Assembly (NCBI RefSeq): GCF_963678975.1 | Contig: NC_089272.1 | Span: 5,204,359-5,268,358, forward strand | From: Dysidea avara | Lineage: Eukaryota > Porifera > Demospongiae > Dictyoceratida > Dysideidae | Reading direction: 5' to 3' | Length of the DNA: 64,000 bases | Shown here: piece by piece, positions 1 through 11,460 of the stretch | How the letters are laid out: every line of letters starts with the position of its first letter | Position numbering within the stretch: the first letter of the stretch is position 1 | Made by a program: the position numbers and the translations under genes | Notes under the pieces: generated by a model | What the model was told of the DNA's origin: nothing | What the model saw: only the letters and a program-made list of their open reading frames with translations | Database searches by the model: none

Positions 1-44
1 CTCTAATACAACAGTCGTGTATGATATTCTAATAGAACAGTCAC
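1..44 (+). repeat. Two copies of the CTCTAATAGAGCAGTCA motif
   Basis: Two diverged copies lie at 1-17 and 27-43, 26 bases apart, in the same orientation. Pairing at about this spacing recurs throughout the window. The left side of the host element is cut by the window edge. Confidence 0.7.
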
Positions 45-89
45 AAGTTACACTGTAGCTAGCTGTGCTGCAACAAAAAAAACTAAACA

Positions 90-366
90 AACTAGTATTT
101 TAAAAATTGTTAATTTAAAAATGAAGTAGGGATCTATGCAATAAAAAGTAGTGAAACAAGATATGAATGATGGTATTACAGCATAGCTTAGTGGGAAAGT
201 TCCTAGCACAGTAGCTATAACAATTATTTTGTTCAATGCCAAAGTAGGGATGTTCTCACTGAACTAAGTTGTAATACCATCATTCATCTCTTTTGTTTCA
301 CTACTTTTTATTGCATAAATCCCTACTTCATTTTAAAAAATAACAATTTAAAAAAATACTAGTATT
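90..366. mobile_element. Foldback MITE, copy 1
   Basis: The left arm (about 91-200) and right arm (about 260-366) are imperfect reverse complements: ACTAGTATTTT at the left edge answers AAATACTAGT at the right, and an arm segment reading ATGAAGTAGGGAT is mirrored as ATCCCTACTTCAT. No protein is encoded. The same family occurs at 2717-2935, so this is a dispersed foldback element and not a local accident. Confidence 0.75.
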
Positions 367-812
367 AAAGAGCTTACAACAAGTTATAATAACTAGGAAT
401 GGCCAAACTTTTATGCTCGCTGTTTAGCTCCCTTGTACCGTGTAATTCATGTAGCTGTGTGTGTTACATAATATATCAAGACTGACTGTGAGGCTTATAG
501 ACATGATGCTTGTTAAAGATCAAATTACTCTAATAGAGCAATCAGCTAACAGTGTAATATTTTTTCTCTAAGCAATCACTATGTAGTAGTACTCACTGTT
601 CTTTATTGTTGCATTCCTGTATTTCATATAATGTAGCTGTAGTGTTCACACAGTATGACTAATGCTTGCATATGCGTAGGATCCCTGCCATAGTGATCGC
701 ATTAGCTACTGGACCTCTAGAAAAACTATAATTTAAAGAAGAGCTTATCAATGGTTAAGAACAATTCCGCTATTACAGTCACATCACCATCAATCCTAGC
801 TATCACTTCACA
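367..812. other. Intergenic, nothing recognised
   Basis: AT-rich sequence without a convincing exon. One copy of the CTCTAATAGAG motif lies at 528-544. Nothing else stands out. Confidence 0.5.
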
Positions 813-1587
813 TGGATGACTACAGGTTGTATACAATCACTGGACTGGACTAGTGGACTGGACTGGTGGACTGGACTACTGGACTCAGGTATTTTCCCTT
901 TTTAACCAAATATTTGGGCAACTGGTTGAAAGTATGTTAGTCTTATGTAGTTAGACCACTCCCCCACACATAAAGAAACCCACACACAAACCAAAGAAAG
1001 GTGTGATCATGCCAGACTTGTCAACATTTCCCAGCTTCAGCTATGTACAGAGGTTCTAATAGTTCTTGCATGTCAACAAATCTAAAACAGAAGTCACATG
1101 CAGTAATTATAGTTTAAAGTTCAAAATGGATCAATTTTGATTGGTTGAAATCTTGTGCATGTGATTTCACTTGTTATTGCCGTCGTGCAAAAACTATAGA
1201 ACCTTTTTATCAGCTATTGAATAAATAGCAAGACAGTTAACTGTCACCACTTAATTTAGCTGACTCCATGACTATAACTTGCATGGATACTACAACACTA
1301 CATACACATGTACTGTATGGTTTGTACTTCATGATAAGACAAATGGTAGTCGTACAATACAGATTATGCCAAGAGAGAGAGAATTGCACACAATTCTAAG
1401 ATAACAGACAGTGCCAAGTAGACAGATTCACCTGCATATTTTACATTCAATGTAGCAATAGCTACGACCAGTTGCCCAAATATGTGCTAAAATGAAAAAC
1501 AAACAAAAAAAACTGAGTCCACCAGTCCAGTCCACCAGTCCAGTCCACTAGTCCAGTCCAGTGATTGTGTACAACCATGACTACATG
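813..1587. mobile_element. Non-autonomous element with long GGACTGGACT-bearing inverted ends
   Basis: About 110 bases at each end are inverted repeats. From outside inward each end has a unique portion containing ACAATCACTGG, then a tandem of roughly 10-bp GGACTGGACT units (840-885 and mirrored at 1510-1560), then a stretch containing ATATTTGGGCAACTGGT (mirrored near 1468). The central 500 bases have no long open frame. Related GGAATGG-type tandem units at 22715-22800 may belong to the same family. No target duplication was identified. Confidence 0.7.
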
Positions 1588-1597
1588 AGCAGTTAGC

Positions 1598-1708
1598 TAC
1601 TTCCCTGGAGCAATAAGAGAATGGAATGACCTCCGTCCACAAGTTATTGGCTCCAACTCACTTGAAAGAACAGTAATTAATTGTTACTGTATTAGATATT
1701 TATCTTAA
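1598..1708 (+). pseudogene. LINE reverse transcriptase C-terminal tail, fragment
   Basis: The frame reads YFPGAIREWNDLRPQVIGS and runs to a TAA at 1706-1708. An aromatic residue, then F-P-x-x-I-R-x-W-N-x-L, is the usual ending of the polymerase protein in Jockey/CR1/L2-like non-LTR retrotransposons. Only about 36 codons remain, consistent with a 5'-truncated insertion that was later cut off by the neighbouring GGACT element. The clade cannot be assigned from so short a piece. Confidence 0.75.
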
Positions 1709-2716
1709 TACTGTACCAACCAATTAATTTATTGTGAATTGTGACATACTCCCCCTGGGCATAATCAGCTGGATAATAGTTCATTAGTTTGCCAAAGCCA
1801 GATGATACTGGACACATTCAAGTGTTCTTTGGCATAACTAGCTGGTTTTAATGTGTCAGTTACTACTGACTTGAGACTCTAAAAATACTAAAACAGTTAG
1901 TGACTGTGTAATAGCCGATTGCTCTATTGAGTAGTTCGATCTTCATAAGAAACAGCATGTCACAGTCAAGTCCCTTGAGGTAGTAAAGTACAATTTAACA
2001 TATACAGCTGCATGCATGACTATACTATAGCGCGCACTAAAGTTTGGTCATTCTGTTCCATTCCAATTCTGGTTATTATAACTTGCCAGACTCTACAGCC
2101 ATATTTGTAGTCTTTTCAAAGATCATATGATGTACATCTATATTTGAGTTTACCAAAACACTGATCCACTGTGGCTGTGAAGCATACAGTTACATTGTCA
2201 TGGCCTTGCGGCTCTCTTTAACCTATGATGTTACAATATTAAATTGTGCCATAAGTACAGTATTATTGCAAGACTGGTTACAGATCCACTCAGTGACTTA
2301 ACCAACTGTGTATGTAAGGCCACTCCAATTGGCAATTATGCTTCTGATCCACTACCTGCAGGTTCAGAAATACAGGGAAAATGTCCTTATCAGCTTTTTG
2401 CAAATTTCAGAAATACAAAGTGGACTGCATTAAGTATGCTAAATCCTAACTGTGAGTATCATAATTTGCATTTATCAGTGGAAACTTGCAAGAGAGAAAT
2501 GAGCATGGTGTGTAATATGATGGATATTCTAATAGAGCAGTCATTTCATTGTTGCTTTGTTGTTGAATTTTGTCCACTTGTATCTAAAACTCGAGTTTCA
2601 AAGCCTAATAAGTGTGTATAGGGTGTCTACCTAGTTGTTAGGATTTTTTTGAATTTTCCCTCCCTCCCCCATTCACTCAGTTGGCCCTCATGTTTGTTGT
2701 ACTATTAGTGATTAAT
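1709..2716. other. Non-coding stretch with scattered motif copies
   Basis: It contains reverse-orientation motif copies near 1918-1930 and one forward copy at 2527-2543. A 125-codon open frame (2244-2621) overlaps the forward copy and has a non-ATG start and no domain signature, so it is not called as a gene. Confidence 0.5.
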
Positions 2717-2935
2717 CTATAAATGAAGTAGCGTTCCAGCAATAAAAGGTAGTGAAACAAGAGATGATGGTAGCTATGAGGGAAATCCATACTTGGCACT
2801 AGCAATGTGAGAAAGTCTCCAAATTTCATGTTTTCACCATCTTCTCAATACCAAAGTAGGGATTTTCCTCATAGCTGTCATCATCTCTTCTTTCACTACT
2901 TTTATCTCTGGACACCTCCTTCATTTATTATTTTA
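2717..2935. mobile_element. Foldback MITE, copy 2
   Basis: Same family as 90-366: arms of about 90 bases with the shared core AGTAGTGAAA on one side and TTTCACTACT on the other, and an internal CAAAGTAGGGAT identical to copy 1. The two copies have diverged at many positions, so the family is not very young. Confidence 0.75.
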
Positions 2936-3796
2936 TAACTTTTTTTTGTTAGAGCATAGCTGTAAAATACACATGTGGTTGTAACTGCACTGTATTAGAA
3001 TATCTCGATCTTGCTACTCAGCTACGCAGTAGATTAAGCAAGGGGAATATGCACAATACCCATGCAGCTAGATTGTTGAGGGGCACTGATTGTTTAAGGT
3101 GGCGTGGCTATTTGCACTTGTTGTATAAGCCCAGCTTAGCTGCTACCTGATGCTACCATGGATACTACACTCCATTAAGTACTTCAAATTTCATGGCATC
3201 TAATTATGCTCCTTCAAGGAAAGTGTCAATACAGAAAATTAATCTCTTAGTATAGTTTCCTGGCATGATAAAGACAACCATTTAATTGAAGATAAAAAGA
3301 ATAGCAAAGCGCAAAGTGCAGGCATTTGTCAGAACCACAAAAGGCACAGCCACCCGAGAGCTGCCATAAGATGCAGATGTGTCATCCAATTGCCTTGAAA
3401 TTTGGAAAACTTAAGAGTTTAAAGACAAATCTTGGTAGCAATTTTGGTTAAACAGTTGTTTACAAAAAGTAGCACCATGGGTAAACCACTGATGGGAAAA
3501 GCTAAAAGCTGGTGTGTTGATAGATTAACTATTGAACCTCAACATTTTGTGGTTTGGAAGAAATTGAGTTAAAGATCATGAAGACACAGCATGAAAATCA
3601 ACAGTGTGTACTTGTTTGTTTGTACAAACAGCAAAATGATTACTTGCCTTGTCTGCCTGGCAAACTGCTTTAAAGAATGATCCAAAAACCAGTATATAGG
3701 TGGATTAATCATTATAGAAAAGCCTTTCAGTGGTTCAGATGAATCAGATTTAAAATCATTAAGTTATGTTGTAAGGCTGCATGTAGCAAGTGTGTC
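2936..3796. other. Intergenic, nothing recognised
   Basis: Apart from a degraded reverse motif copy near 2989, no repeat boundary, RNA gene or exon with convincing splice signals was found. Confidence 0.45.
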
Positions 3797-4070
3797 GTTA
3801 GTCTGACGCCACCTGCTCCTTCACAAAAATAAGGGTCTGGTGAAATACAGATGCTAGATCATTTCTACCATCCAGATTCAGTGGTAGCCAATTAATGTGT
3901 GCCAATGACATTCACACAGAAGTTGCCTTGGCAACACAATGCTTTTGTTTGAATTGAAGGGAATTATCTGATGTATAACAAGAATTACGTGCGCTGTCTA
4001 ATTAATGATTTGGTATTTGTATTTCACCAGACCCTTACTTTTTGTGAAGGGGTGGACGGCACTAGACTAC
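3797..4070. mobile_element. MITE with about 50-bp TIRs, carrying an X-box
   Basis: The ends are inverted repeats: left GTTAGTCTGACGCC..., right (reverse complement) GTAGTCTAGTGCCGTCC..., continuing inward to a shared TAAGGGTCTGGTGAAATAC. The inside is about 170 bases and non-coding. A 14-bp RFX-type site lies at 3922-3935. Confidence 0.75.
3922..3935. promoter_or_regulatory. X-box-like (RFX) palindrome
   Basis: The sequence GTTGCCTTGGCAAC matches GTNRCC-N2-RGYAAC in full. RFX factors are known to bind this consensus in animal ciliary promoters. Here the site is inside a MITE, with no gene start recognised beside it, so binding and function are inference. Confidence 0.4.
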
Positions 4071-4089
4071 AAGTGTGTATGTTAAGATA

Positions 4090-4127
4090 CTCTAATAATA
4101 CAGTCATGCACCCTATCAGAGCAGTCA
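4090..4127 (+). repeat. Pair of CTCTAATAGAGCAGTCA motifs
   Basis: Two diverged copies (4090-4106, 4112-4127) lie head-to-tail, 20 bases downstream of the preceding MITE. No enclosing element with terminal repeats was found. Confidence 0.65.
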
Positions 4128-4460
4128 TCTGAGTAATAATAAGTCACTATTAGAGAATTTAGTTATATGATGGCATGTCACCATGCAGAGAGTTTGGGCT
4201 GTGTTACAAGTCACCTGTATATAGTTCATCTGTGCTGCAAATCACTGTATAGAGAGTTCAACTGTGCTTACAAGTCACCCTGTATAGAGTTTAGCTATGT
4301 TATTTTGAAGTGAGTTTCTCCTTTCTCCAGAAAAAGACAAGCAAAAGAAGCTCCAAATGTGGCCATAGGCCGACTTTGGAGTATGAAAATGCAACAAGAA
4401 ATGATGTCTATACCAAAATAGCTAAGCTGTAAAAAAAGGTACCCCAAAAGCCATGCAGGA

Positions 4461-4666
4461 TATGAAATCTAAGGTGGCGGTCAAGAAATGGTTGTGATGG
4501 TAGGTAAATGGCGAAAATTTTAATAGCAACAATTCAGGTGAATTTGGTGCCAACTCCTAGTGAAACTTGGAGAAGGCGACAAATCCACCTGAATTGTTGT
4601 TATTAAATATTTTGCCATTTATCTACCATCACAGCCATTTCTTGGCCGCCACCTTGGATTTCACAT
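4461..4666. mobile_element. Foldback element, 85-bp arms
   Basis: The left arm (4461-4550) and right arm (4585-4666) are reverse complements over a run including AAGGTGGCGG / CCGCCACCTT and GGTGAATTTG / CAAATCCACC. The loop is about 35 bases. No coding content. Confidence 0.75.
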
Positions 4667-4712
4667 CTTTTTCATTCTAGATTTCACATCTTTTTCATTC
4701 TGGATTTCACAT
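4657..4712. repeat. 23-bp tandem repeat, about 2.4 copies
   Basis: The unit GATTTCACATCTTTTTCATT plus three bases begins at 4657, 4680 and 4703 (partial). It starts inside the right end of the preceding foldback, so it may have arisen by slippage at the hairpin edge. Confidence 0.8.
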
Positions 4713-5586
4713 TTCACCTTCACATAATGCTCAGTTCAAAAATGTTTGACAGCGTACTCGCTTGTGATGCAGTCAAAAATGTAAAAAGCTGCCAAAATTC
4801 CAGCTACATAAGAATACAAATGTGCACAACTCATTATCTACAATGTTGCCTACAAAAAAAAACTCATTTAAAGGCAAGTTTGGTTACAGAAGGTAGTGGT
4901 CCACACTCATACTGGTAGGCAGATTTGTCTAACAGCTTCACCTCAAGATATATGAATTTGTATACTCAATATGGTGCTATTGGAAGGCTGGTACATAAAT
5001 TGACTAGCTAGATAGCTCAATCCAAACAAGAAGTTTTCTTTATTTTTCTTCTGTAGTGCTCTCATCTATCACATAACTACAGTATGTGCTGGACACATCT
5101 GAAAATAACAGGCAAAGGATGTTTAGTAAAGTGTATGTAGGGCCATTTATGAGTCCTTTTGAGGAGAGTATTTGAAGATCTATTGGATATTGAAATGCTT
5201 CCCACATGTGCACTGTCACTGACCATACAGGTTGATGTTGTGCCACTGCTGAAAACGGTTTATGTTATTCGTTGTTCATATCAATTTGTGGAACTATTGT
5301 GAAGAGTTCACTATATAATTATGTACTACGTATCACTTTGACATGCCATAACAAATACCCATTACTTACGTTTGGTCTGCTGCAGTGGAGCAAAGATTTT
5401 AAAACTTCTCTTGAATATCAAATTAGATGATATCCAGGTTTTTACCATTAGATACTTCAAAAAGAGCAAATTAGTTAATTTATGACACATTGATGTGCCT
5501 GTTCTATGAATTTCTTTATAATACCATTGTGTGCTATATCAGTTAATGTACTGTATGTCCCTGTATAGGTACAAGTCATTGTACTC
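4713..5586. other. Sequence upstream of the ankyrin gene
   Basis: No repeat or exon is recognised. A polypyrimidine/AG boundary (CCTGTATAG, ending at 5569) just before the putative start exon could end a 5' untranslated intron. No TATA box or initiator can be argued with confidence. Confidence 0.35.
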
Positions 5587-5619
5587 ATGGCTCAAAAAGG
5601 TTTAAGGGAGCCAAATTTG
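5587..5619 (+). CDS. Putative first coding exon of ankyrin-repeat gene
   Basis: The ATG at 5587 opens 11 codons reading MAQKGLREPNL, followed at once by a strong donor (GTAAGT at 5620). It ends in phase 0, which matches the phase-0 start of the ankyrin exon at 11177. An acceptor-like TATAG at 5565-5569 suggests a spliced leader exon upstream. The evidence is only the ATG, the donor and the phase match; 11 codons carry no domain signal, and a 5.5-kb intron separates it from the next exon. The true start could lie elsewhere. Confidence 0.4.
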
Positions 5620-6080
5620 GTAAGTTGATGTGTGTTAGTAACATTTCAGTATAACACTTCATTTAGTCATGTTATATACTTGTACAGTGTATAAGTTACT
5701 GATCATAGTGTACCACATGAAGTTCTATAGTATGTGTTGTGTACTAGTGTGATAGGCAGGCATTATTAAAGCTCTCTTTTACCCAGACATGCCTCAGGTT
5801 CCTCAGTGTTAACTGCAATTGTGTTAGTAGGTATGTAGAAGTTTCATGACTAATGCACCAATGTGTTTACTGTGTTGTAGTGTATCAAGGTACGTACAGT
5901 TTAGTGAACAAGGACAGAACATTAATAACAATAAGTAAGAGTGGTACATGCTGTATGTACAGTAGAGGAGATGAACTGGTGTAACTACACTGCACTGCTG
6001 TAACCGGCTAGTATCAAATTTCTTTTGTATCACATTTCTATGATATCACTAATCAGTAGTATTGAAGTTGTATCCCTTGT

Positions 6081-6893
6081 GGTACCATAGATAATATACG
6101 AACCATGGATTGGAAACACATATTAAAATAATTACCTACCCTTGTTATGGTACGCCAAACACCAAGAGGCTGTTTGCTGTGTAGTTAGACGCTGTTTGGA
6201 AATTTCTCTTGCTTGTCTTAAAATAGTCCTTTTACTATTTTACCTTGTCTACTGTATTGTGTTTTGTACTGAACAAGAACACTGTGTGTTTGTGGACATT
6301 GGAGGGAATATCATTGGCAACAGGTGGATACTGGCAGGTACACGTCAGCAAATATTTCAGCAGTATTGCTACATAGCTTTATGCCACAACCAAAGAAATG
6401 TTTGATAGACTGAAATGAATTTTTAGCCAAAGATTTGTTCAACTTTGGTAAAACAATTGTCCAAAGTAGCACCTGTTTTCTGTCGTTTTATCAAAACAGT
6501 CCGAGTGTACAGTGATATCTGGTTAGCTAAAGCCACTCTACCTGCTACAAGTGAAGTTAAGAACAGCAAACAAACAATGCTGCACTTTTAATTTCTTCAG
6601 GAAATTTTCCCAACTATTATGAAACACTATACTTCACCTTTTAACTTGGATCTTATTACGCTGTTGTTTGCTATTTGCCAGTATCCATAACCAGTCCAGC
6701 CTCCAATATAGGTGGTAAGTAACCCAGCTGTAACCAACAAACACATATTTGTAGCTTACAAGAAATGCAAAATGTTCCACCTGTAGCGACCATAAACTTT
6801 TTGCGCACTGTAACGAGGGTGGTCTATGACATCAGTATGTAAATAATACAGGTGTTTCCAATCCATGGTTCATCTATTATCTATGGTGGTACC
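6081..6893. mobile_element. 813-bp DNA element with about 40-bp TIRs
   Basis: The left end begins GGTACCATAGATAATA and continues to ACCATGGATTGGAAACAC. The right end (6852-6893) is its reverse complement apart from a few changes. A second inner pair, around 6299-6340 and 6670-6712 (TGGATACTGGCA on one side, its complement on the other), shows that the arms extend inward imperfectly. The 87-codon frame at 6142-6405 shows no transposase motif, so the element looks non-autonomous. Confidence 0.75.
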
Positions 6894-7000
6894 TTTGATC
6901 TACCCATGTAAAAGATCTACCCATGTAAAAGTTGACAAGTGTAAGAGAAATTTTACATTTCAGTAGGATCATAGAAATTAATAGCAATGACACAAGCTAG

Positions 7001-7124
7001 TTCATCTGCACCATGCAGCTATGCTAGTGGACATTTAATTCTTACTTCAGTCATATACAGCATAGCCATAACTGAAGTATGGATTAAATGTCCACTAGTG
7101 TACTGTAGCCGCAGGTGTAGATGA
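7001..7124. repeat. Inverted repeat, 50-bp arms
   Basis: The left arm (7001-7051) and right arm (7071-7124) pair through TAGTGGACATTTAAT / ATTAAATGTCCACTA and the outer TTCATCTGCACC / GGTGTAGATGA. It resembles a small foldback MITE. No target duplication was found. Confidence 0.7.
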
Positions 7125-7479
7125 CCACCTTTGTTTTACTGCATGCTTTTCATTTGTGACTCACTGAGTGAAACCTCAAAACTTCTGTTTTTGAAATAAA
7201 TCACATTGAAATACATTGGGTAAAAACAAGATGTGTGCTACAAACTACAAAAACAATTTTATGCATGTTTTAATCGCTTCAGTAAACAATGAAGGAACAC
7301 TTTAATTGAATATACCAGTGGATTCTCCTATTCATTGGATAGTACAGAAGTAAGAATATCTCTGTACTATGAGGCAAACATGAGTTATGTGTGTTTGTTC
7401 ACGGTGTTGTTAAATATAGGTTAGGTTTATTGCCGCCATTTCTAAGCACAAACAACTTTCTTGCTTAAAAGCATGGGTG

Positions 7480-7850
7480 GATGCAGGACAAAATACCTGT
7501 ATACGTACGTACCTTGTTGAATTCCAGAGTTTGTGATGAACACAATGAGGCCAGTCCCAAGTCCATAGCCTTATGATCTATTAAATGAGCACCTGTAATA
7601 TAGTCACTGTACAAATGAATACATAGTTTTGCTGTTCTTGCTATGTATAACTCCAAGAGTGTTCACCAGATAAGACTGAAACTTTACCAGCTCGTTGGTT
7701 TTCCTCTAGACAACAAAGAGCACACAATAAGAAATTTGAGAATAATGCAAATTAGTCAGGTTTTGCTCAACTGGTCACATTTCTCAAAAATCTTCCTTAT
7801 ACTAGTTTGTTTACTTTATTGTAATGACGTAATTCATCTCTAGTGAATCA
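7480..7850. repeat. Dispersed repeat shared with 43640-44010
   Basis: Collinear similarity with 43640-44010: ordered shared blocks include AGCACCTGTA, ATATAGTCACT, TATAACTC and AAGTCAGGTTTT-like segments. Both copies are non-coding and no ends are defined. A weaker resemblance is seen in the element at 61679-62280. Confidence 0.5.
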
Positions 7851-7899
7851 TCACATACCACATCAAAGGAAGTAATGGCACCAAATACATTTATACAAC

Positions 7900-8310
7900 T
7901 TAATTGCTTGAATTATGACTGAATGTGTGCCCCAACTATCAATTATAGAAATGCCAAGTGGTCATTCCGCTTCAGTTTTAGCTACACTGTAAGATCCACC
8001 CATTATACAGCATTACAAATGGAGAACAGTATGAGAAGCACTTCTGCAGTGATTTAGTCACACTACTAAATTAAAGAATTAAAGCCACGACGTTTACCAT
8101 GGAGGAACACCTACATATGTGGTATAGTGGAGAAAGAAATGGGAAACAAAGGAGGACAAAGCTAAGTCTATGATGCATGCATTGCAGCTACTGCTGTTGG
8201 CAAAAAATAACATGTCTCGGGCTGAAGTAACATTGCTCAGCTGTGGTACAGCTCAGCTCCTAGGTATTGGTCACCCACATCTGAAACACAATCGGAGAAA
8301 ACGTGTCTAG
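7900..8310 (+). repeat. Partial copy of the GTCAGTCAG dispersed family
   Basis: It shares with 20470-21270 and 56330-57130 the ordered segments CCCATTATACAGCATTACAAA, AACAAAGGAGGACAAAG, ATGATGCATGCATTGCAG and GGGCTGAAGTAAC. The 3' part with the GTCAG tandem is missing. A related fragment fused to other sequence is at 9270-9560. Confidence 0.65.
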
Positions 8311-8448
8311 GGTGAGGGAGAATATTACTGAGCTGTGCCGTACTAAAGAAAGCTAAATTACATGCACCACCTTATCTAGTAGCAAGGATTGATAATAGCC
8401 AAAACTTCAGTAGATTTTTAAAATAGCATAGAAACTAGAAGGATTTCA

Positions 8449-9008
8449 AGGGCGGCCCCAGGACTGATTTCCAAACTTTGCTATATGCAAATTTAAATCT
8501 AGGGGAGTATGGGGGCAAGATTTTCCAGAAAATTGTGCAATTTGATATTGAATCTGGTAGCAATATTGACAGTTTAAAAATATAGCAATTATTATGTTAG
8601 GTATAATGTAGGCTGCTTAATTGTGCTTGCTTCTGGTACAGTAGCTATCAGGTGCAGACTAAAGAGTTAAGGGACAGAACAAATTTGACATTTGAAGCAT
8701 ACAACAGACATGGATGTTGTTCTGGGGGTCTTGGGGCATGTCCCCAGGAAGATTTTCAGATTTTAACACTTTGTTATAAGATTTTGGACTATTTTTTACT
8801 GTGTTGACACAGGTAAATAAAGTAGCTAGCTAGCTACATACAGTTCTTAAGAGAAATACAAAATGTGGCTGTTCTATTAGAGTGGTTGACTGCTCTTTTA
8901 GAATATTTCGGTCTGAACTTTTGTACCATTGCAAATTATAATTTTGATTACCTGAATTACACTTGACCAGTTTCTGGAAACCTCAGAAACCTCCCTAGAT
9001 CCGCCCCT
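8449..9008. mobile_element. hAT-like non-autonomous element carrying motif pair
   Basis: The right end reads GATCCGCCCCT and the left AGGGCGGCCCCAGGA, an approximate TIR of the AGGGGCGGATC type. The flanks GGATTTCA (8441-8448) and GGATTTAG (9009-9016) match at six of eight positions, so the 8-bp duplication is degraded or ill-defined. Inside, reverse copies of the CTCTATTAGAG motif lie at 8867-8904. No open frame suggests a transposase. Confidence 0.55.
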
Positions 9009-9959
9009 GGATTTAGGGTTGTTCTGAAGACATTTATGGGCTTGGTTTTATGCCTAACCAATACTGCTAAGCTGTCATGAAACTAAAGTTGTGTCCGGAC
9101 AATGGAGGTGCCTGGATAATAGAAGTCCAGAAAAGAGATTGTCTGGCCACTACGATTTTGTATTGTGGATGATAATGTCAGTTTATTAACCACTATCTCA
9201 CTACCGACTACTGAAAACCTGTATACTTACAGTACATAACAGTCAAATCTTTTGTATTAGAGTTCAGAGCTCAATGGCTAAAGTCTGTACGGCAGTACTG
9301 TATAGTAGGGATAATGAAGGGTTTGGCTTTCTGCCCAAAAATATCACTCAAAACCAGTTAACTAGTCATTACAAATGAAGAACAGCAACAGAAAGTGCAT
9401 CTGCAGTCAGTCCACTCACTGTGGAAACTACAGACAATACATATACCGAAGCCATCTTACCTTATTGGGAATCAACACATATGCCACAAATAAGGATAAT
9501 AATAAGTCCATGATGAATTGTTGTAGCAAAAAGACACACCTGGGAATGAAGTGATGTTGAACAGTGAAGAAATAAGCTGTGTAGTTGCAGTATTTGGTAT
9601 GGTACATTTTGTGTAGTAAGACCCTAATTATGTGTATAGTTAAGTGTGGCAGCCAATAAATATTTATTGTCCATTACACTGTTTTATGACAAGCTTAAAG
9701 AGCCTATGAAACTAGTAAACAACTCAGCTATGCTGTTAACTTAAAGATAACCTGGCCATGATTGTACAATCAAAACATTGATACCTACTGCATGCATTTC
9801 CTCAAAATATCACTACAGCTCTTTTTCTCCATGCAGATACTTGTGATGAATATCTGAGGGTGACATAAATAATGCCACATGGGGTGTTAATTAATTACAT
9901 TGTATGGTTGTGATAATCAAATTTATTTGTTAGGTACAAAATATCAATAAATGTTACTA

Positions 9960-10165
9960 CCGTACAGAGTAATAATTTGACGGGGAAAATTTTATGAATT
10001 TGACAAAATGCTTGCAATTCGTCAAAGTTTTCCCCGTCAAAGCTCACGTGACTAGTTAATTAGAATACTTCTGACGCAGGACATTTGTCATTATTTTACT
10101 CGTCAATAATCAAGAGATAGAGAATTTGTCAAAAATTTCACTTGTCGGATTATTACACTGTATGG
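9960..10165. mobile_element. 206-bp MITE, TA target, with inner hairpin
   Basis: The TIR CCGTACAGAGTAATAATTTGAC (left) answers CCATACAGTGTAATAATCCGAC (right, reverse complement), each flanked by TA. An inner hairpin pairs TTTGACGGGGAAAA (about 9977) with TTTTCCCCGTCAAA (about 10030). TA target and size fit a Tc1/mariner-type MITE. Confidence 0.8.
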
Positions 10166-10669
10166 TATATTGAGCAAAAAAGCAACTCTCCAACAGTGCA
10201 GTTTATGAGTCTACAGTACGTACTGTAGAGTCGGATTGTTAAGCACATGCGCTTATGGAGAAAATTTGTATAAAAATCATACTATCTGTTAGGCGCTGGA
10301 ACTTAATAAATAATCATGGTGTGTTTAACACGGAATCACTATGCTGTTTTAGAGTAGTTCATGGTCATTACACCAGCATATAGGGGTATTTGACTTCATA
10401 ATTATTATCTAAGTGAAATCCTTCGTGATGAACAAGAATATCACAATCCTGAAGGCTAATTTGGTGAAGAGAGACACAAGCACTTCAGGAGACATTGATT
10501 TTCCAGTACTGTCACCTTTTCTTCTTGTGTGTATAGCTTTGAGCCTGCCATTGGGCCAAGTGTGCTTATCAGCCACATGGTTAATCACAAGAAATGTGTA
10601 TGTGCTTAACAAACAATATACGCTAGTAGACAGATGCACTTAATAACCTGACTCTATGCTATACACGTA

Positions 10670-10857
10670 TACAAAATTTTGGTGGGAGAAAATTTTGGCA
10701 ATTTTGCTCTGCATAAAATTTGGTGGATATAATGTTTTGGCAAATGCTTGTATCATACTCTGCATCCTCTCTATTTAGTTTGCTAAAACTTGGACAAGAA
10801 ATTATTGGTGAATTGAAGTCAGTTCACCAAATTGGCAGACCCCACCAAAATTTTGTA
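10670..10857. mobile_element. 188-bp MITE with ACAAAATTTTGGTGGG ends
   Basis: The left end TACAAAATTTTGGTGGG and right end CCCACCAAAATTTTGTA are perfect complements with a TA on each side. The interior repeats the AAATTTGGTGGA theme and encodes nothing. Confidence 0.8.
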
Positions 10858-11176
10858 TAGCATGGTACTTCATTAGTCAGCTATGTAGTAAGGGTACAGT
10901 ACATGCAGTCAGCCAACCAAGAGGTATATGAAACAAATAGTAATATTGACACAGTTGCAGTTACTTCTTGACTGCCATCCACCAGCTAGTGATTTCTTTA
11001 TTTGAAAACCAAACAATCATTATGATAGTTTTAGCTGTGCCAATTTAGTCTAGATTACCACCTCACCACCAAACACTGATACACATACAACACTGTTGAT
11101 GTGTAATTTTTGATATTAAGGATTATCATATGATGAGGTAGTGTGTAAATGTGTCCTGTATCATTTGATGTTATAG

Positions 11177-11278
11177 GATGAGAGTAGTGGTATACTAGAT
11201 GCTATAATATATGATGATCCCTCAAGGTTACAAAAAATTCTTGATGATAAAGGAATTGATCCAAATACTCCTCTTACT
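11177..11278 (+). CDS. Ankyrin-repeat gene, exon with first (divergent) repeat
   Basis: Bounded by the acceptor TTATAG and a consensus donor GTAAGT; exactly 34 codons in phase 0 at both ends. It reads DESSGILDAIIYDDPSRLQK and ends IDPNTPLT. The helix-like ILDAIIYDDPSRLQKIL followed by a D-x-N loop is the pattern of an ankyrin repeat whose first helix has lost the TPLH box, as is common for the first, capping repeat. The NTPLT at the exon end joins naturally to the GNRPLHVA that opens the exon at 23410. Ankyrin repeats are protein-binding modules; partner and location cannot be told from this piece. Confidence 0.75.
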
Positions 11279-11460
11279 GTAAGTGTGTCATGTAATAATT
11301 CACACTCACATATTAGTGTTATTGTGATAATGTACAGTACATGTGCTGGTCACTTGTGTATGAACTTCAAATACATATTAATGTTAGTAATATTAACTCC
11401 ACTGTAAGTTTATGATGCAATATTAACAAGTGAATGATATAATAACAAAGGAGCTAGTGG

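Larger units (their letters stand above)
5620..11176 (+). other. Putative intron 1, repeat-filled
   Basis: From the donor GTAAGT at 5620 to the acceptor TTATAG at 11171-11176. It contains the TIR elements, hairpins and dispersed repeats listed separately. Outside them (for example 5620-6080 and 7125-7480) no exon is recognised. Confidence 0.4.

Noticed and set aside
2244..2621. 125-codon + frame
   Set aside because: Non-ATG start, no domain, and it contains a copy of the dispersed motif.
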